NCBI GenBank assembly: GCA_963989385.1
Contig: OZ022500.1
Coordinates: forward strand, 108,231,842-108,295,841
Direction of reading: 5' to 3'
Length of the DNA stretch: 64,000 nucleotides
Origin: Ctena decussata
Taxonomy: Eukaryota; Mollusca; Bivalvia; Lucinida; Lucinidae
Of the stretch, positions 1 to 10,800 are shown one piece after another. The translations under genes were made by a program, and so were the position numbers. Position 1 is the first letter of the stretch, and every line of letters begins with the position of its first letter. The notes beneath the pieces were generated by a model. It had not been told where the DNA came from, did not search any database, and saw nothing but the letters and a program-made list of their open reading frames with translations.

Positions 1-425
1 AAACCTATAACAAACTTTGATGTGTATTTATGGCGTGTGGGCATGAAATTTTTACGAAATGCCATTTTATCTGGAAATGCATTGCATTTTGACAATACAC
101 GCCCCGCAATGTGCAATAAGAAACGTATCATCCAGCTCATAACAGACTTTCATCGAGTGAGCCTTGGATCGTCAGGACCAGTAACCTGTACAGACGATGA
201 TTGTAAGGCATGATGCAGGTTCCATTGGTCAGTAAATTATTCTTATTATAATAAATATTAGCCCGTTTGAAAAACAAAATGATGGTCAAAGCAATTCCGT
301 TTTCATGTATCCTTTTGCGCTATTGTGTACATGCTCTCGGAGGGACACTTGAAAACATAACAGATGGATATATTCTTTAAATCTAAACCATACGAATGTA
401 ATATACAGTTTATTGAACCGTCCCA

Positions 426-547
426 TTTAAGATATGAGATTTATAACCTCGGGAGGTTTGAAGGTCCGATAAAGAAACTCGTCCTTCGGACTCGTTTCTA
501 TATCGAATCTTCAAACCTACCTCGGTTTATAAATCCCATGTCTTAAA
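426..547. repeat. Near-perfect foldback (palindromic) repeat
   Basis: The left half (from TTTAAGATATGAGATTTATA) is mirrored by the right half (ending TATAAATCCCATGTCTTAAA), with matching internal blocks such as AAACTCGTCC and GGACTCGTTT around a very short centre. The arms are about 60 bp. It resembles a foldback MITE. No transposase and no clear target duplication were seen. Confidence 0.7.
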
Positions 548-1610
548 GATTTACTCCCTTTATAATAGTAACAAAAATGATTTGATGAAATATTTCATGC
601 AGTACCTCCGGCATGGTCTAACTATAGATTTGAATTAGAGTTTAGATAATAATATTTGATAAAAGTGACTTTAAACAAAAAATAAGATCAATTTTTATAC
701 AGTCGCGGGCCGCGGTTGAAATCGCATTATTGGACATAAATAATTTATTCACAGGTCACAATCACGTGCTCGAATAAGAAAAATACCTCTACATGATCAC
801 ATGACACACGTGTTCAAAATCGATATTCTTACAGGCCGTGAGAAAATAGTTAATTTGCATTTTGATTTGAAGATTATTTTTCATTCCACATTTATTGAAT
901 AAACATGCATTTTCTCAAAACTTTTACGGCTAATTATCAGACTATTATATATTGTCTAACGAAATTTTGTAAACATGTTTGTTTCTGAATACATGAAATA
1001 AACGAGGGAGACAATCTTTAAATGGGAGGATTATTAAACTCTATTTATCTACCTATAGTCTGATCACACCTTCTTTAATGTTTTTATCTATGTTCAGATG
1101 AAAGGTGACCCTGATCAGACTGCAGATGCTGAAGCTGAATCGGGGTCTTTATCATTTGTGCGTTTTACCATCAAAAGTTTATACTATAAATGTAAGTTGA
1201 TGCTAGCTTTGAAAGGGATCTTGGCAGTCTGTGTTAGTTTTATGGGATGATATTTGGGCCCAATTATTCAAAGCATCGTTAGCTTAACGAAGTTGTTTAT
1301 CAAAGATTCGCTATGTCTTTCAGATTACATAAAATCAAGCATGTAACTCCTTTTTTGCTGGAAAAGTATGTGGGGGCTTTGACAGTTAAAAGGCTCCTCG
1401 CATTTATAATAAGCAAAAATAGACAGTGTTTGCAAACAACGGATTCGAAAATATAGTCTCGTCAAAGTTTGAACTACCAGGCTTAACGCCATACTTACAT
1501 TTATGTATAACATAAATCGTCATAATAAAGTCGGTGTCTATGTTAGAAATAGTACAGGGACTTCCATAGCGCCTGGCTGACAGTGTAGGGTTCGCGAAAT
1601 TTAAGGTTAG

Positions 1611-1775
1611 TTGGAACACTGTCAGGCAAAGCAACCCTATCATTTCATTTTTACCTCCCGTCTCAAAAGGAGCTAGCTCTTAAAGGAAATGATTTACTCC
1701 CCTAAGGGCGATAAAGGAAGTCACAAAACTTGTTCTCTTTGTAGGTGCACCCAATCACTTTACACTGTTTGACCT
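1611..1775 (+). repeat. Degenerate copy of dispersed repeat R1
   Basis: It shares an ordered set of words with better copies at 18435-18675, 30787-31030 and 60795-61000: GCAACCCT..., TTTTACCTCCC, a TTTACTCCCC block, GAAGTCACAAAACTTGTTCTC and a GTGCACCCA end. R1 is a ~230 bp dispersed element of unknown class. This copy is decayed. Confidence 0.45.
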
Positions 1776-2351
1776 TGGTAAGCCATTTAACACGAGGCTA
1801 TGCCTGGTAAACCAGCAGAGGCAGATGTTGGGGTAGAACAGTTATTAATCATACAGTAACATGTTCTGATAACGAAATTAGGAATTTGTTGAAATAAGGT
1901 ATCAGCTAGAAATGATAATGCATGCTCTTGAGGATGTGTATCTATATCTTGATGTCAAGATATTATCTTCTTATTTCATCGCTATTTGATGGGATAGCAT
2001 TTCTATATGGAGACTTGAGTATTTCCAGTCAATCCTTCTGAAGTATTTTATGAGCAGATAGCATTTAAATGTACCGTAATTACACTAGCTATTGGGAAAC
2101 TTTGCTAAATAATGTAAAAACTCCGAAACTTGAAGATGTTTTTGATGTTGTAGAATGGTAGACAGAACCGCTTTTTGACATGTGTGATGAGTTATTTTTT
2201 CAGGAACTTCTGTTCCTTAGGCAAAGTAAGGTGCAGTAATTGGGTCTAGATCCAATTGCTTATGATTTATTGGAGTAGAATTTAGAGATTTATGGAATTG
2301 TACCTAGTGTCATAACTGACTTTGTGCAAAAATATTAAGATCCTTGATAAG

Positions 2352-2466
2352 TAACTATTATACCATGGTTTGTCCGCCTGTACGAGGAGATAACCCCCGA
2401 GTTCTAGCGAGTGGATTATCAACCGTACAGGTGGACAAACCATGGGACAAACCATGGTATAACTAT
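2352..2466. repeat. Foldback repeat with duplicated inner arm
   Basis: ATACCATGGTTTGTCCGCCT on the left is mirrored by GTGGACAAACCATGG and again by GACAAACCATGGTAT on the right, so the right arm carries a second short copy of the arm motif. The spacer is about 40 bp. Flanking TAACTATT-like sequence is also mirrored. Confidence 0.7.
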
Positions 2467-2880
2467 TTTATACCACCCTTACCAGTGTAGACCTTGCTCA
2501 TTGTGAAATATTTCGTGCTAAAGTTGGCGTTTTCTTGTAAGGGTTGAATGATGATAAATGTAGCATAGCAGATATTTATTCTCTTGCAGTGAATACCATA
2601 ATTATCTTCATATCGTGTGATTGCTATTACCACGAGTGCGATGTGTGCATCAGGTGAGATGAAGATAATTAAGATATTTATTTTTGTAAGAAGACTAAAT
2701 TGTCTGTTTATTTAATGCCTTTTCAGTAGCAATTTTCATCTAGAAGCAAATTATTTTATGTACACCTCCTCCTGTGAAGCAAACAAGAAGTCACAAAAGT
2801 TTTACCCCTGTAGAAATATTGCAGTAAAGACATCGAGGTGTACCCATACACCTTACCATTACATTTTTGTTAGCTCAGAT

Positions 2881-2920
2881 CTGAGAGAGAGAGAAAGAGA
2901 GAAAGAGAGAGAGAGAGAGA
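2881..2920. repeat. (GA)n microsatellite
   Basis: GA dinucleotide run interrupted by AAAG units. Confidence 0.9.
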
Positions 2921-2961
2921 TCAATATATGGCCTTATGCTTTTATTCAGATAGGTTATTAA

Positions 2962-3440
2962 GTTAAATTGATACACTCTCAGCGGAAGCAATTCTGCCGT
3001 TTTCATTTGGGTCTCCCATTTCAACAAAGACCAAACCCTAAAGGAGATAATTTGCATTCATATGAGGAAATTCTTTTCTTTAAAATCAAACACCTTTTCT
3101 GAAGGATCTCGTCGTCCATAAAAGCAAGCAGGAAGTCTAAAAAAACAGATGTTTCCCTCTATAAGAGCCGCGACGCGAGAAAACCAACAATGTGGTTGTG
3201 CGCCCAGCGCAGACTCAGATCAGCCTGGGCATCCGCCCAGTCTGATCAGAGTCTTCGCTGTCCGCATGAAGGTAGCTTAGGTCTAAGCTACCTTTAAGCG
3301 CTTAGGGAAGACTTTGCGCAGACTAGGCTGATGCCCAGGCTGATAAGAGTCTGTGCAGGGCGCACAGCCACATTGTTGGTTTTCTCGTGTCGTGGCTCAT
3401 AAAAATGGTGGAAAAAACATGAAGGTGTACCAAAACACGT
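2962..3440 (+). repeat. R1 repeat copy split by a foldback MITE
   Basis: TTGATACACTCTCAGCGGAA opens an R1-like sequence (compare TTGATACACTTTCAGGGGAA at about 18437). It is interrupted at 3165-3398 by a foldback MITE and seems to resume with TGGTGGAAAAAACATGAAGG before a GTGTACC end. The MITE therefore inserted later than R1. Confidence 0.5.
3165..3398. mobile_element. Foldback MITE family F1, copy 1
   Basis: Begins GAGCCGCGACGCGAGAAAAC and ends TTTCTCGTGTCGTGGCTC, which are near-perfect inverted ends. The whole ~234 bp is one imperfect palindrome with internal mirrored blocks (CAGATCAGCCTGGGCAT, GTCTTCGCTGTCCGCATG, AGGTAGCTTAGGTCTAAGCTACC at the centre). There is no open frame. Six further copies lie in this window. 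Confidence 0.85.
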
Positions 3441-3485
3441 TAAAAAGGCATGCTCCTCAAATGTACGGTTGATCACTAAACTTAC

Positions 3486-3603
3486 CAGCTATGGAGCTCA
3501 TGTACTTCTGTAATATGAGATCCGGGCTCGTCCGTCGTCTTGGTGAGGTCCATGACAACTTTGTTTTGGTTAAAAAGCCACCGCAAGCAAAATCATAGAA
3601 GTT
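3486..3603 (-). CDS. M13 (neprilysin-like) metallopeptidase, exon encoding the DFACGG region
   Basis: On the minus strand a good acceptor (TTTCATTTATACAG) precedes 118 nt open in phase 0, followed by donor GTAAGTTTAG. The product starts NFYDFACGGFLTKTKLSW and ends KYMSSIA plus one base. M13 peptidases (neprilysin, ECE) carry the pattern DPC-x-DF-x-x-x-ACGG-W/F just after the membrane anchor, and the previous exon (6956-7033) ends exactly in DPCT, so the spliced reading is DPCT-NFYDFACGGF. The second half (SPRRRTSPDLILQKYMSS) is unlike the usual family sequence as I know it, so the protein may be a divergent member. No following exon could be found before the window's left edge, and the HExxH catalytic part is not present. 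Confidence 0.88.
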
Positions 3604-3701
3604 CTGTATAAATGAAAATCGCAGTTATATTATTATTTGCTTACTAACGTAAAAACACTAAGTACTTAGAAATATAGGTCTGAGCAATTAGAGGAGACCT
3701 A

Positions 3702-3733
3702 GATCAGACTGCTCCCAAAGGAGCAGTCTGATC
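3702..3733. repeat. 32-bp perfect hairpin (family F2)
   Basis: GATCAGACTGCTCC and GGAGCAGTCTGATC flank CAAA. The same core, inside longer arms reading roughly AGTGTAGATC, occurs at 33804-33871, 39297-39361 and 63132-63194, so this is a small foldback family. Confidence 0.8.
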
Positions 3734-4414
3734 AAGGTTTACACTGTTTTCCATTCCTTTGCATCATTTTGACGCATTACTGCATTGTCAAAACCAAACT
3801 GTTCCATTTGAGGGCAATTAGCGCAATTTTCCGAAATTCTACGGTATTCCTCCTGTTGCCATTGGAAGGCTATGGTCTGAGATTGTTGCGATTCTTGGGT
3901 ATCTTCATTTGGCATCCTGTGTATACACCTGAACCAGGTAAAATGCGTTTGAAATTTTCAATACATTTTGGAAGTAGTTTTGGCCTCGCCTCTTTGAGTA
4001 GTTTTGTGCTTACTCTGCATGCAAGCACCATCAAAAGGGTCAAATATGACTTCAGACAGTGTCCAAGGAATGCATGCTCATTTTCCTGACTCCTTGTTTT
4101 TTTGTTTTTTTTAATATCATTCATACACCTACAGGCACAAGATCTCATGTTAGGCCTCTATACATCATGGTCAAAATAATTTTAATAATATGCATACGTA
4201 TATATGACAGTTCGTAGACGCTTTTCAACTAAAACTATTAAATAATATGTATGTACTGTCGAGCGACCAGGCGCGGCCATTTTTGTAACATTATTTTACC
4301 CTGTTACATGTATATTATTAACTTATTAAGGCATTTCGTAGGATCATATTTTAATTAAAATACTAGGAGCAACTGTCGTTATTATACCGATTAAATTTTG
4401 TAAGTAGACTGCAA

Positions 4415-4865
4415 TATGTGAGGCCCTCCCAGGGGTTTTGGGGAGCTGGGGAGAATAGCTCTTAATTTTGGGGAGCTGGGAATCACTGTTAGAATGTGAT
4501 TTTCTAAATTGTTTTGGCTTCTGGGGGCCAGCCCCCCCCCCTCCCCGACCCCCCATTTATACATATCAGTAATATCATTTTAGTCATTCTTTTTTATCCA
4601 AAGTGACTTCCGATGGCCGTTCAGACTTGCCACTGCTAGCATTTTGAGTTCAATTTCGGCTAGAGGCGGAAATGACTTCGAGACAATTTTAGGGAGCAGG
4701 CCTGAATATTTTTAGGAAGCTAGGGAGCAGCTGAATTACTTTTAGGGATTTGGTTGGAGAGTCGTAGCAAAAAAATTTTAGGGAGCACGAGAAAATTTTT
4801 AAGGGAGCTAGGGAAATTGGGGCTTTATTTTCAGAGAGCAAGGGAGCATAGGACACGGATGCCCC
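4415..4865. repeat. Degenerate GGGAGCTGGG-rich repeat with poly-C block
   Basis: Irregular repeats of TTTTGGGGAGCTGGGGAG and TTTAGGGAGCTAGGG, with a GGCTTCTGGGGGCCAGCC word followed by poly-C. The GGCTTCTGGGGG word recurs at about 53665 and 53968 next to C-rich sequence, so these are relics of one dispersed family. No coding potential seen. Confidence 0.5.
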
Positions 4866-4989
4866 CGCCTAGTGCCTTGAGTTAGATGGCGCCTTGATTA
4901 AGGTACTAGCACTTATAGGATAGGTAGGCTCACAGAGGCAGACTTGTATAGTATAAAAGGGAAAATCAAGGGACCATGAAGTATAAGTG

Positions 4990-5611
4990 CTGACTGTGAC
5001 CTTGACTTTAAGCCAATAACATAGTTTTTGCACATGACACATTGTCTTGTCATGATAATTATGCCGTATGATTTTGAAATCCCACCATGCAGGACAAAGT
5101 TATGGGCTTGAACTGGAATTTTTTTTTCTACAGTCTTTACCCAAAGTTTTTGTGTGCAGTGTGCTCTTGACCTTGAAGCTGGTGACATGCTTCTTGCACA
5201 CGACACATTGTCTTGACATGATGCTAATTTAAAACTTTTAAAATCCTACCATGCAGGACAAAATTATTGTCACTAGCATATGCACAAAGTTCAAGTGCGC
5301 AGTGTGACCTTGACCTTCAAGCTAGCAACCTGGCTCCTGCATGCGACACATCGTCTTGTCTTGATAATCATTTATGCCAAATAAGTTTGAAATTTGAAAT
5401 TTTGAAATGCAGGACATAGCTATGGGCCGGACACAAACATGTTTTGACCATAGCCTGTGCACAAAGTTTAAGTGCTAAGTATGACGTTGACCTTTCAGCT
5501 AGCGACAAAATTCTTCCCCGCGACACATTGTCTTGTCATGATGATTATTTGTGCAATATAATTTTTAAATCCCACTATGCATGGCAAAGTTATGGCCCGA
5601 ACACGATTCTG

Positions 5612-5658
<47 letters not shown>

Positions 5659-5663
5659 AGAGG
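4990..5663 (+). repeat. Degenerate tandem array, ~140-177 bp units, ending in (AC)n
   Basis: The word GACACATTGTCTTGTCATGAT recurs at about 5035, 5203, 5345 and 5522, each time followed some 50 bp on by an ATGCAGGACAAAGTTATGG-like word. The array ends in (AC)n at 5614-5655 and a short (AG)n. A tandem core joined to a microsatellite resembles the pearl/HINE-type elements of bivalves, but no element ends were found. Confidence 0.7.
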
Positions 5664-5984
5664 GTAAACTCTATATGCCCTTCCGCCATTTCATAGCGGG
5701 ATCATAAATTTAAAGCAATGCACGCACGTAATGTACCAGTGGTGGTAAAGATAAAAAAGAATAAAGACAAAGAAACTTTATTTAACGTCGCATATTAGAA
5801 ACAGATAAAATAAGTTCTGCAGAGCTTTCATTGCGACAAACAAGGTATTTTCCACTAATAATTCATACCTACCTGATGACCTGGTGGGTTTAACGGCTCT
5901 TTGAGACAGTCTCAGTCTATATTGGGCCGTCTCCCAGGGAGAGGGAGAAAGAAAAGAGCCGTGTAGGGGAAGTATGTTGGGGAG

Positions 5985-6110
5985 ATAAAAATGTCCAAAC
6001 AAACCCCATCCGCACCTACTGCAAGCATATTAGGACCTTGCCCTACAATCATCCAATTAAGTATAGGACGTCCGGCACTGATAGTTACCCAGCACACTCG
6101 CCCGATCACG
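5985..6110 (+). repeat. Dispersed repeat, paired with 57900-58025
   Basis: AAAATGTCCAAACAAACCCC, CGCACCTACTGCAA and GTCCGGCACTG...AGTTACCCAGCA align in order with AAAATGTCCACACACCCCGA, CGCACCTGCTGCAA and CCCCGGCACTGGAAGTTATACCCAGCA at 57900-58025. Class unknown. Confidence 0.65.
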
Positions 6111-6241
6111 ACACCTCTTCCCATCCCACCCTCTGCCCCACCTTTTCGGTTTACAAATCCAAGTGATCCCGCTATGTGAGGGCCAAGCGATATAGTGTCG
6201 GTCCTTTTTCCATGGGTTCCTATTTGGCTTTTGCAAAAGTT

Positions 6242-6446
6242 TGAGCCGCGACACGACAAAACCAACAATGTGGTTGTCTGCCCAGTCTGATCAGAGTCTT
6301 GGCTTTGCACTTATAGGGTAGTTAAGGGTCTAAGCTAGCTCTATGCGGACAGCGAAGATCCTAATCAGACTGGGGGACGCCCAGGCTGATCTGAGTCTTC
6401 TCTTTGCGCACATGCCACTTTGTTGGTTTTCTCGTGTCGCGGCTCA
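6242..6446. mobile_element. Foldback MITE family F1, copy 2
   Basis: TGAGCCGCGACACGACAAAA ... TTTTCTCGTGTCGCGGCTCA ends. About 30 bp of the left arm is missing relative to other copies (it jumps from TGGTTGTCTGCCCA to CAGTCTGATCAG). Confidence 0.85.
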
Positions 6447-6955
6447 AATAGTCTTTTACGCAATAATTACAAAACTGCGCTCGCAAATCGAATATGGCCG
6501 CCACAGGCTAAAATATAAATGAGATTATCCAGGGCAGGCCCTTTTCTAACACACAGCTAACCGGATACTTCAGACACAAATGTATTCAAGTAAGGATATA
6601 AAGAAACAGTACAATTTTGATATATGACACACTTTAGTTATAAAAAGGCGACCTGCAACAGAAGACCAGTAGGAAAGACTCCAACAAAACTGACTCCATA
6701 TGTCTTCTGACTTATTTAGTGTTAGACCTGGGTGACAAATCGTTTTGTTTTTGTATTAGAAATAGTGGCACCATAAACATTCGGATAAAAACAGATCAAC
6801 TCCACATCATCCATAATACGATCTATCCCAGTCCGTTTTAACAGCATCATCCATATGAAGAGTTCAAACGGACGTCATAAATCGCATCATGACGCTATCT
6901 TAGAATTTCCTTACATTCGAATGTATATTAAATAAGATGTAAGAATGATAAGTAC

Positions 6956-7033
6956 CGTGCAAGGATCTGTAGAGAGATTGATTCTGGACAGTATCTCACT
7001 GGACAAACGAACACAACTTTCACCTCGGCATAC
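6956..7033 (-). CDS. M13 (neprilysin-like) metallopeptidase, exon ending DPCT
   Basis: Acceptor TTTTTGTTATTTTCTGTTACAG, then 78 nt (26 codons, phase 0 at both ends), then donor GTACTTATC. The product reads VCRGESCVRLSSEILSRINL followed by STDPCT. This matches the start of the M13 ectodomain, where a C-x4-C pair, V, a helix of the type A-x-L-L-x-x-x-D/N and DPC precede DFYxxACGG. Phase agrees with the anchor exon upstream (27818-28255, ends phase 0) and with the exon downstream (3486-3603, starts phase 0). The reading frame also stays open past the donor, so only the fit to the next exon fixes the exon end. Confidence 0.88.
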
Positions 7034-7114
7034 CTGTAACAGAAAATAACAAAAATGTTTGCAGCAAGAACGAAAGAAATGGAAAAAAGTTACCTTGCAA
7101 AACCGTTAGAGGAA

Positions 7115-7115
7115 A

Positions 7116-7176
<61 letters not shown>

Positions 7177-7323
7177 CCAAATGCTGTGAACTTTTATAGT
7201 TATCACCGTGTCGAAGCATTTATAAGCAATGTATGAACTTACCAATAACAGAGTCCGGCTCCTCAAAAGCTATCTTTGGATAAAGGTTTCCTCAGCTCTC
7301 TCTCTCTCTCTCTCTCTCTCTCG
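7115..7323. repeat. Two (CT)n microsatellites
   Basis: CT runs at about 7115-7174 and 7297-7322, 120 bp apart, just upstream of the 6956-7033 exon on its own strand. Confidence 0.9.
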
Positions 7324-7866
7324 TTTTTTTTATATACAGCACTAATTCATACTATCATTCAAATGTCCATACACTTCTGCTCAGTACTATAACAAAATGC
7401 AAAGCCTTTCTTTTTTGGATGTTTAAACGAAACGTATGTCCGCACATATTTTTTACCCTTGCATATGTTTGTTATTCAAGACGTGTTACTTATAACCAGT
7501 TCGAAATCTACAATGCTACCCATGACATGATAAATATTATATAACCAGAAGTAGGTTCCTACTTAAAATTTGATCAGTCTTCCGCAATAATAAATGGCAA
7601 ATGTCAGCTGCAAATGGTCTGGTATCATAGTCGTGTGAAGTTACGATGCTAAAACGTATAAATTAAACACAACGTTCATATTAACTAAACAACTGCATGT
7701 AATATATTCTGCACCTTAATGCTGCACCACAACATGTACTTGGCATTTTCTCAGACTTTTAGCGCTGTGTGCCTACTGGAAAATTTGAAAAATTTTAGTT
7801 GCTGGTGGACTATCTGCGTGCACTCAATCTTCAGCCTACTGAACAACCTTTGGTTTCAATTTAGAC

Positions 7867-7920
7867 CAGGCCCAGAGGTTATAAAACTTGAGTACATTCT
7901 CAAACTCAAAATAAAGCAGT
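7867..7920 (+). mobile_element. Single arm of foldback MITE F3
   Basis: CAGGCCCAGAGGTTATAAAA and CTTGAGTACATTCTCAAACT then CAAAATAAA match the arm of the complete foldback element at 9863-10051. Only one arm remains, and it ends next to the retrozyme-like repeat. Confidence 0.75.
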
Positions 7921-7925
7921 GTGAG

Positions 7926-8362
7926 TGTGTGCTATTCTCTTGAAGGAACTTTTTTAAGATTTTAATTTCACTTCACTGCAGGTGATGTTGTGCCGTGTGG
8001 CGGCCGTAAAACATCTCCCGGTACATCATCCACAGTGCAGATTATAATTTATTTTTGTCCTTTGAGATCAGAGGATATGTTCGGAAAAATCCGAAATTTT
8101 CATTGGCGAATACTCCTATTCTAAATCATCGCTTTTTAACCATTTGGACCTTTTTTTATACTAATCAGTCTTTAAATTGACTGCCTTATCAAAATCAAGA
8201 AATAACCTTATGCTTTTCTCTCGCTTTCGTAATCAGATATTGTCAGGGTCACTGATGAGGCTTGAATAGCCGAAACTTCGAAGTATGGCCCATGTTCCTT
8301 CTTTTGAATGTTTACTCTGCTCTTGAAGGAAGTCTTTTAAGTTTTTAATTTCACCGTGCTTT
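7926..8362 (+). mobile_element. Retrozyme-like tandem repeat carrying a hammerhead ribozyme
   Basis: CTCTTGAAGGAACTTTTTTA...TTTTAATTTCAC at about 7936 recurs as CTCTTGAAGGAAGTCTTTTA...TTTTTAATTTCAC at about 8322, so one full unit of about 386 bp is followed by about 40 bp of a second. The hammerhead lies near the end of the unit (8246-8291). A second element at 22797-23200 has the same order: a GTTGTGCYGTGTGGCGGCCG word, AATTATAATTT, then the hammerhead, then repetition of the start. There is no open frame of note. Small noncoding repeats with type I hammerheads are known as retrozymes in plants and animals, and similar ribozymes occur in Penelope-like elements. Nonautonomous status is inferred. 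Confidence 0.75.
8246..8291 (+). ncRNA. Type I hammerhead ribozyme, intact core
   Basis: All conserved parts are present in order. Stem I 5' strand GGGTCA (8246-8251); core CTGATGA (8252-8258); stem II GGCT/AGCC closing loop TGAAT (8259-8271); core GAAA (8272-8275); short stem III CT/AG with loop TCGA (8276-8283); T-A (8284-8285), giving a GUA cleavage triplet; stem I 3' strand TGGCCC (8286-8291), pairing over 6 bp with GGGTCA (one G-U). The predicted cut is after 8285. A short stem III of this kind is typical of animal retrozyme and Penelope-type hammerheads. Confidence 0.88.
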
Positions 8363-8683
8363 AACTGGTAAGTTCTTTGCCTCTTCCGAAATTTCAGTGT
8401 GGCTATTTCTGTGGTCCTTTTGAGGGTATGATGAAGAATTTATTGTATTAGATCCTGATGATCATTTATCTTTTCACTTTCAAAGAACATTAAATTCTTG
8501 TATCATGTAAACACCTAGTCAATTTTAATTTTTTCTTGGTAATTTATACTTAAAGTCAGGTAATTTCGGCCCCAAAAGATTTTCGTCACCCCTATCAGTT
8601 CTAATGGTTTTACGAACTCATATAGCACCAACGATCGTACATGTAAAGTCAAATTGAAATGGCACAAAACTTGACATCATAAT

Positions 8684-8923
8684 TGAACCGTAACACGAGA
8701 AAACCAACAAAGTGTCATGTGCACCCAGCGATGACTCAGATCAGACTGAGTATTCAACCAATCTAATAAGAGTTTTCGCTGTTCGCTTGAAGGTAGATTA
8801 GACCCTTAGCTACCCTTTAAGAGAACAGCGAAGACTCTGGTCAGACTGAGCGGATGCCCAGGCTGATCTGAGTCTTCGCTGGGCGCACATGCCACTTTGT
8901 TAGTTTTGTCGTGTCGCGGCTCA
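8684..8923. mobile_element. Foldback MITE family F1, copy 3
   Basis: The left end is mutated (TGAACCGTAACACGAGAAAA); the right end is canonical (TTTTGTCGTGTCGCGGCTCA). Internal mirrored blocks CAGCGATGACTCAGATCAG and CTGATCTGAGTCTTCGCTG are retained. Confidence 0.85.
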
Positions 8924-9433
8924 TATACAGACAGAGGAGCAGAGAAAACAATAAAAATCGGATATCAGATAAACATGAACTTATTATGTATGTTACACAT
9001 AAGCATGTTTGGCTAAGAGTAATAAAGTGTCATACCACGTTGGTTTATTTTTAACTCATTAAATTATCTTTTATTCATTTTAAATGGCGATTTAATTCTC
9101 TTAAATGTAATACTGAAGCTTGATTTAGATTTTATAGCTTTGTTGACATAGTTGGCATAAAAAGAAAGTACAATACAGACTGTTTATGCTGAAAAATCGT
9201 AATTGTATACCACTTGGGAAATTAAAAGTGATAATTAAGCAATTAAATAGAAGTTTCTCAGAAAGAATATCGCTAGTGAAAACTGTTCTGAACATTGAAA
9301 AAATGCATCTGTTTCCTGCTAATCACTTAAGTTTAATGCTTGGTTTTACTGATTATGGGATACAGTTGGTCACAATTCTGAAAGGAATCGACAAAAAAAA
9401 AATGTTGTACTCAAGAAGCTTGCATGGTATATT

Positions 9434-9671
9434 TGAGCCGCGACACGACAAAACCAACAATGTGGTTGTGCGCCCAGCGATGACTCAGATCAGCCTAGGC
9501 ATCTGCCCAGTTTGACTCGACTCTTCGTTAAGTGCTCAAAGGGTAGCTAAGGGTCTAAGCTACCTCCATGCGGACAGCGAAGATTCTGATCAGACTGGGC
9601 GGATGCCCAGGCTGATCTGAGTCTGCGCTGGGCCCACAACCACATTGTTGGTTTTATCGTGTCGTGGCTCA
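9434..9671. mobile_element. Foldback MITE family F1, copy 4
   Basis: TGAGCCGCGACACGACAAAA ... TTTTATCGTGTCGTGGCTCA ends; full-length palindrome with the central GGTAGCTAAGGGTCTAAGCT block. It lies 500 bp from copy 3. Confidence 0.87.
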
Positions 9672-9862
9672 TTTTTTAAGCTCCCGAACAGATAAATGGG
9701 TGTGGATGACCTGCGATTTCATGTCCTTACCAACAGTATTTCATTTATATCAATACGATGGGAGGGTAATAATAAAAGCTTTCTGCAAAGAAACCCCGTT
9801 TACGGCTGAAAACATACCCGCCTCAAACACAGCAGGAATCGACCCCGACTGCTCACTTACAA

Positions 9863-10051
9863 GGGCCCGAGGTTATGGAACTTGAGTACATTCTCAAACT
9901 CAAAATAAGGCACACTGATTTGCTGATTCCGAGCATATCTCAAAATAAGGCACACTGATTGGCTGCTTCCGAGCATGTGCTCGGAAGCAGCCAATCAGTG
10001 TGTTTTATTTTGAGTTTGAGAATGTACTCAAGTTTTATAACCTCAGGGCCT
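9863..10051. mobile_element. Foldback MITE F3, complete copy
   Basis: Ends GGGCCCGAGGTTATGGAACT and TTATAACCTCAGGGCC, with long arms containing CTTGAGTACATTCTCAAACT and its reverse complement. A second inner mirrored block (GATTGGCTGCTTCCGAGCAT and its complement) surrounds the centre, and the block CTCAAAATAAGGCACACTGA is tandemly duplicated in the left arm only. Confidence 0.85.
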
Positions 10052-10639
10052 GGACAGCGCTTCACTAACTGAGCTACTTGAGCTCGCTAACTTCCGAACG
10101 TTCAGAGATGTTACATTGGCAAATTAAAACGTTAATCCTTTGTTGTCACACAAGGTTAACTGTTTTAGAAGCTTAAAGATGCGTAAAAGAACATTACACC
10201 ACGCGTGCCAGAAAATGAAAATTTCACTGCTCAGAGTATTTAAAGCAGCATGGTGTATATATGTTCATTAAGACGCTGTATAAACACTCTTTATCATTAA
10301 AACTAATAATAGGCTAAGCATTATTGTCTTTTAAAGACATTGATGCTTCGCCTTTTTGCTAGTTTTGATTCAATATAAGACATTGATGCCTAGCCTGATA
10401 ATGAAGAGTTTTATATAAAGGCTTTTAGTAATTATATGCAGTGCGCCTTTAATAATTTTGAGCAGTATATTTCAGGAAGTGCAATAGCTAAAGACTTTTA
10501 TTCGAAGAGAAATTGTTTACAAGTACACGCGTGTTGGAGAAACCTGACATCAGAATACTTTACTGTAAGCTACTATCATCTATTGTCTAGGAATCAAAGT
10601 GGCAATCGCTTACTCAAACTGACAGACACATACATCAGG

Positions 10640-10800
10640 GCGACGGTAGGCTCATAAATCACGGCATGTGCAAACCATGCCTAACCTATTCTTTTTTCGT
10701 TATAAGACGGAAATTAGCAGGAAAGCTATTTCAAACATGGTCAATGAATTGGAACAGCTTAAAAATAGACACATGATAAGAGGCTAGTTCTCTTAGAAAA
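10640..10800 (+). repeat. Dispersed repeat, paired with 14140-14300
   Basis: Ordered shared words (TTATAAGACGGAAATTAGCA / TATATAAGGCGGAAATTAAC, followed by AAAGCTA / AATAGCT and by similar CAAGATGG/CAAACATGG words) suggest two old copies of one element. Confidence 0.4.

Larger units (their letters stand above)
1..2350. other. AT-rich noncoding stretch left of gene B exons
   Basis: No exon of gene B or of any other gene could be supported here. Short open frames are present but lack splice sites or family motifs. The only ordered structures are a foldback at 426-547 and a weak copy of a dispersed repeat (R1) near 1611-1775. The next exon of the M13 gene should lie further left, outside the window. 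Confidence 0.5.

Noticed and set aside
2470..2525. Possible next M13 exon (donor CTG then GTAAGGGTGG on the minus strand)
   Set aside because: In the phase required by exon 3486-3603 it meets a TGA; no M13 motif.
3769..4148. Overlapping open frames on both strands
   Set aside because: No splice sites or motifs; it lies in a gene B intron and neither frame fits the gene.
5912..6310. 132-codon open frame on the minus strand
   Set aside because: It spans a dispersed repeat (partner at 57900) and the end of an F1 MITE. No protein motif.
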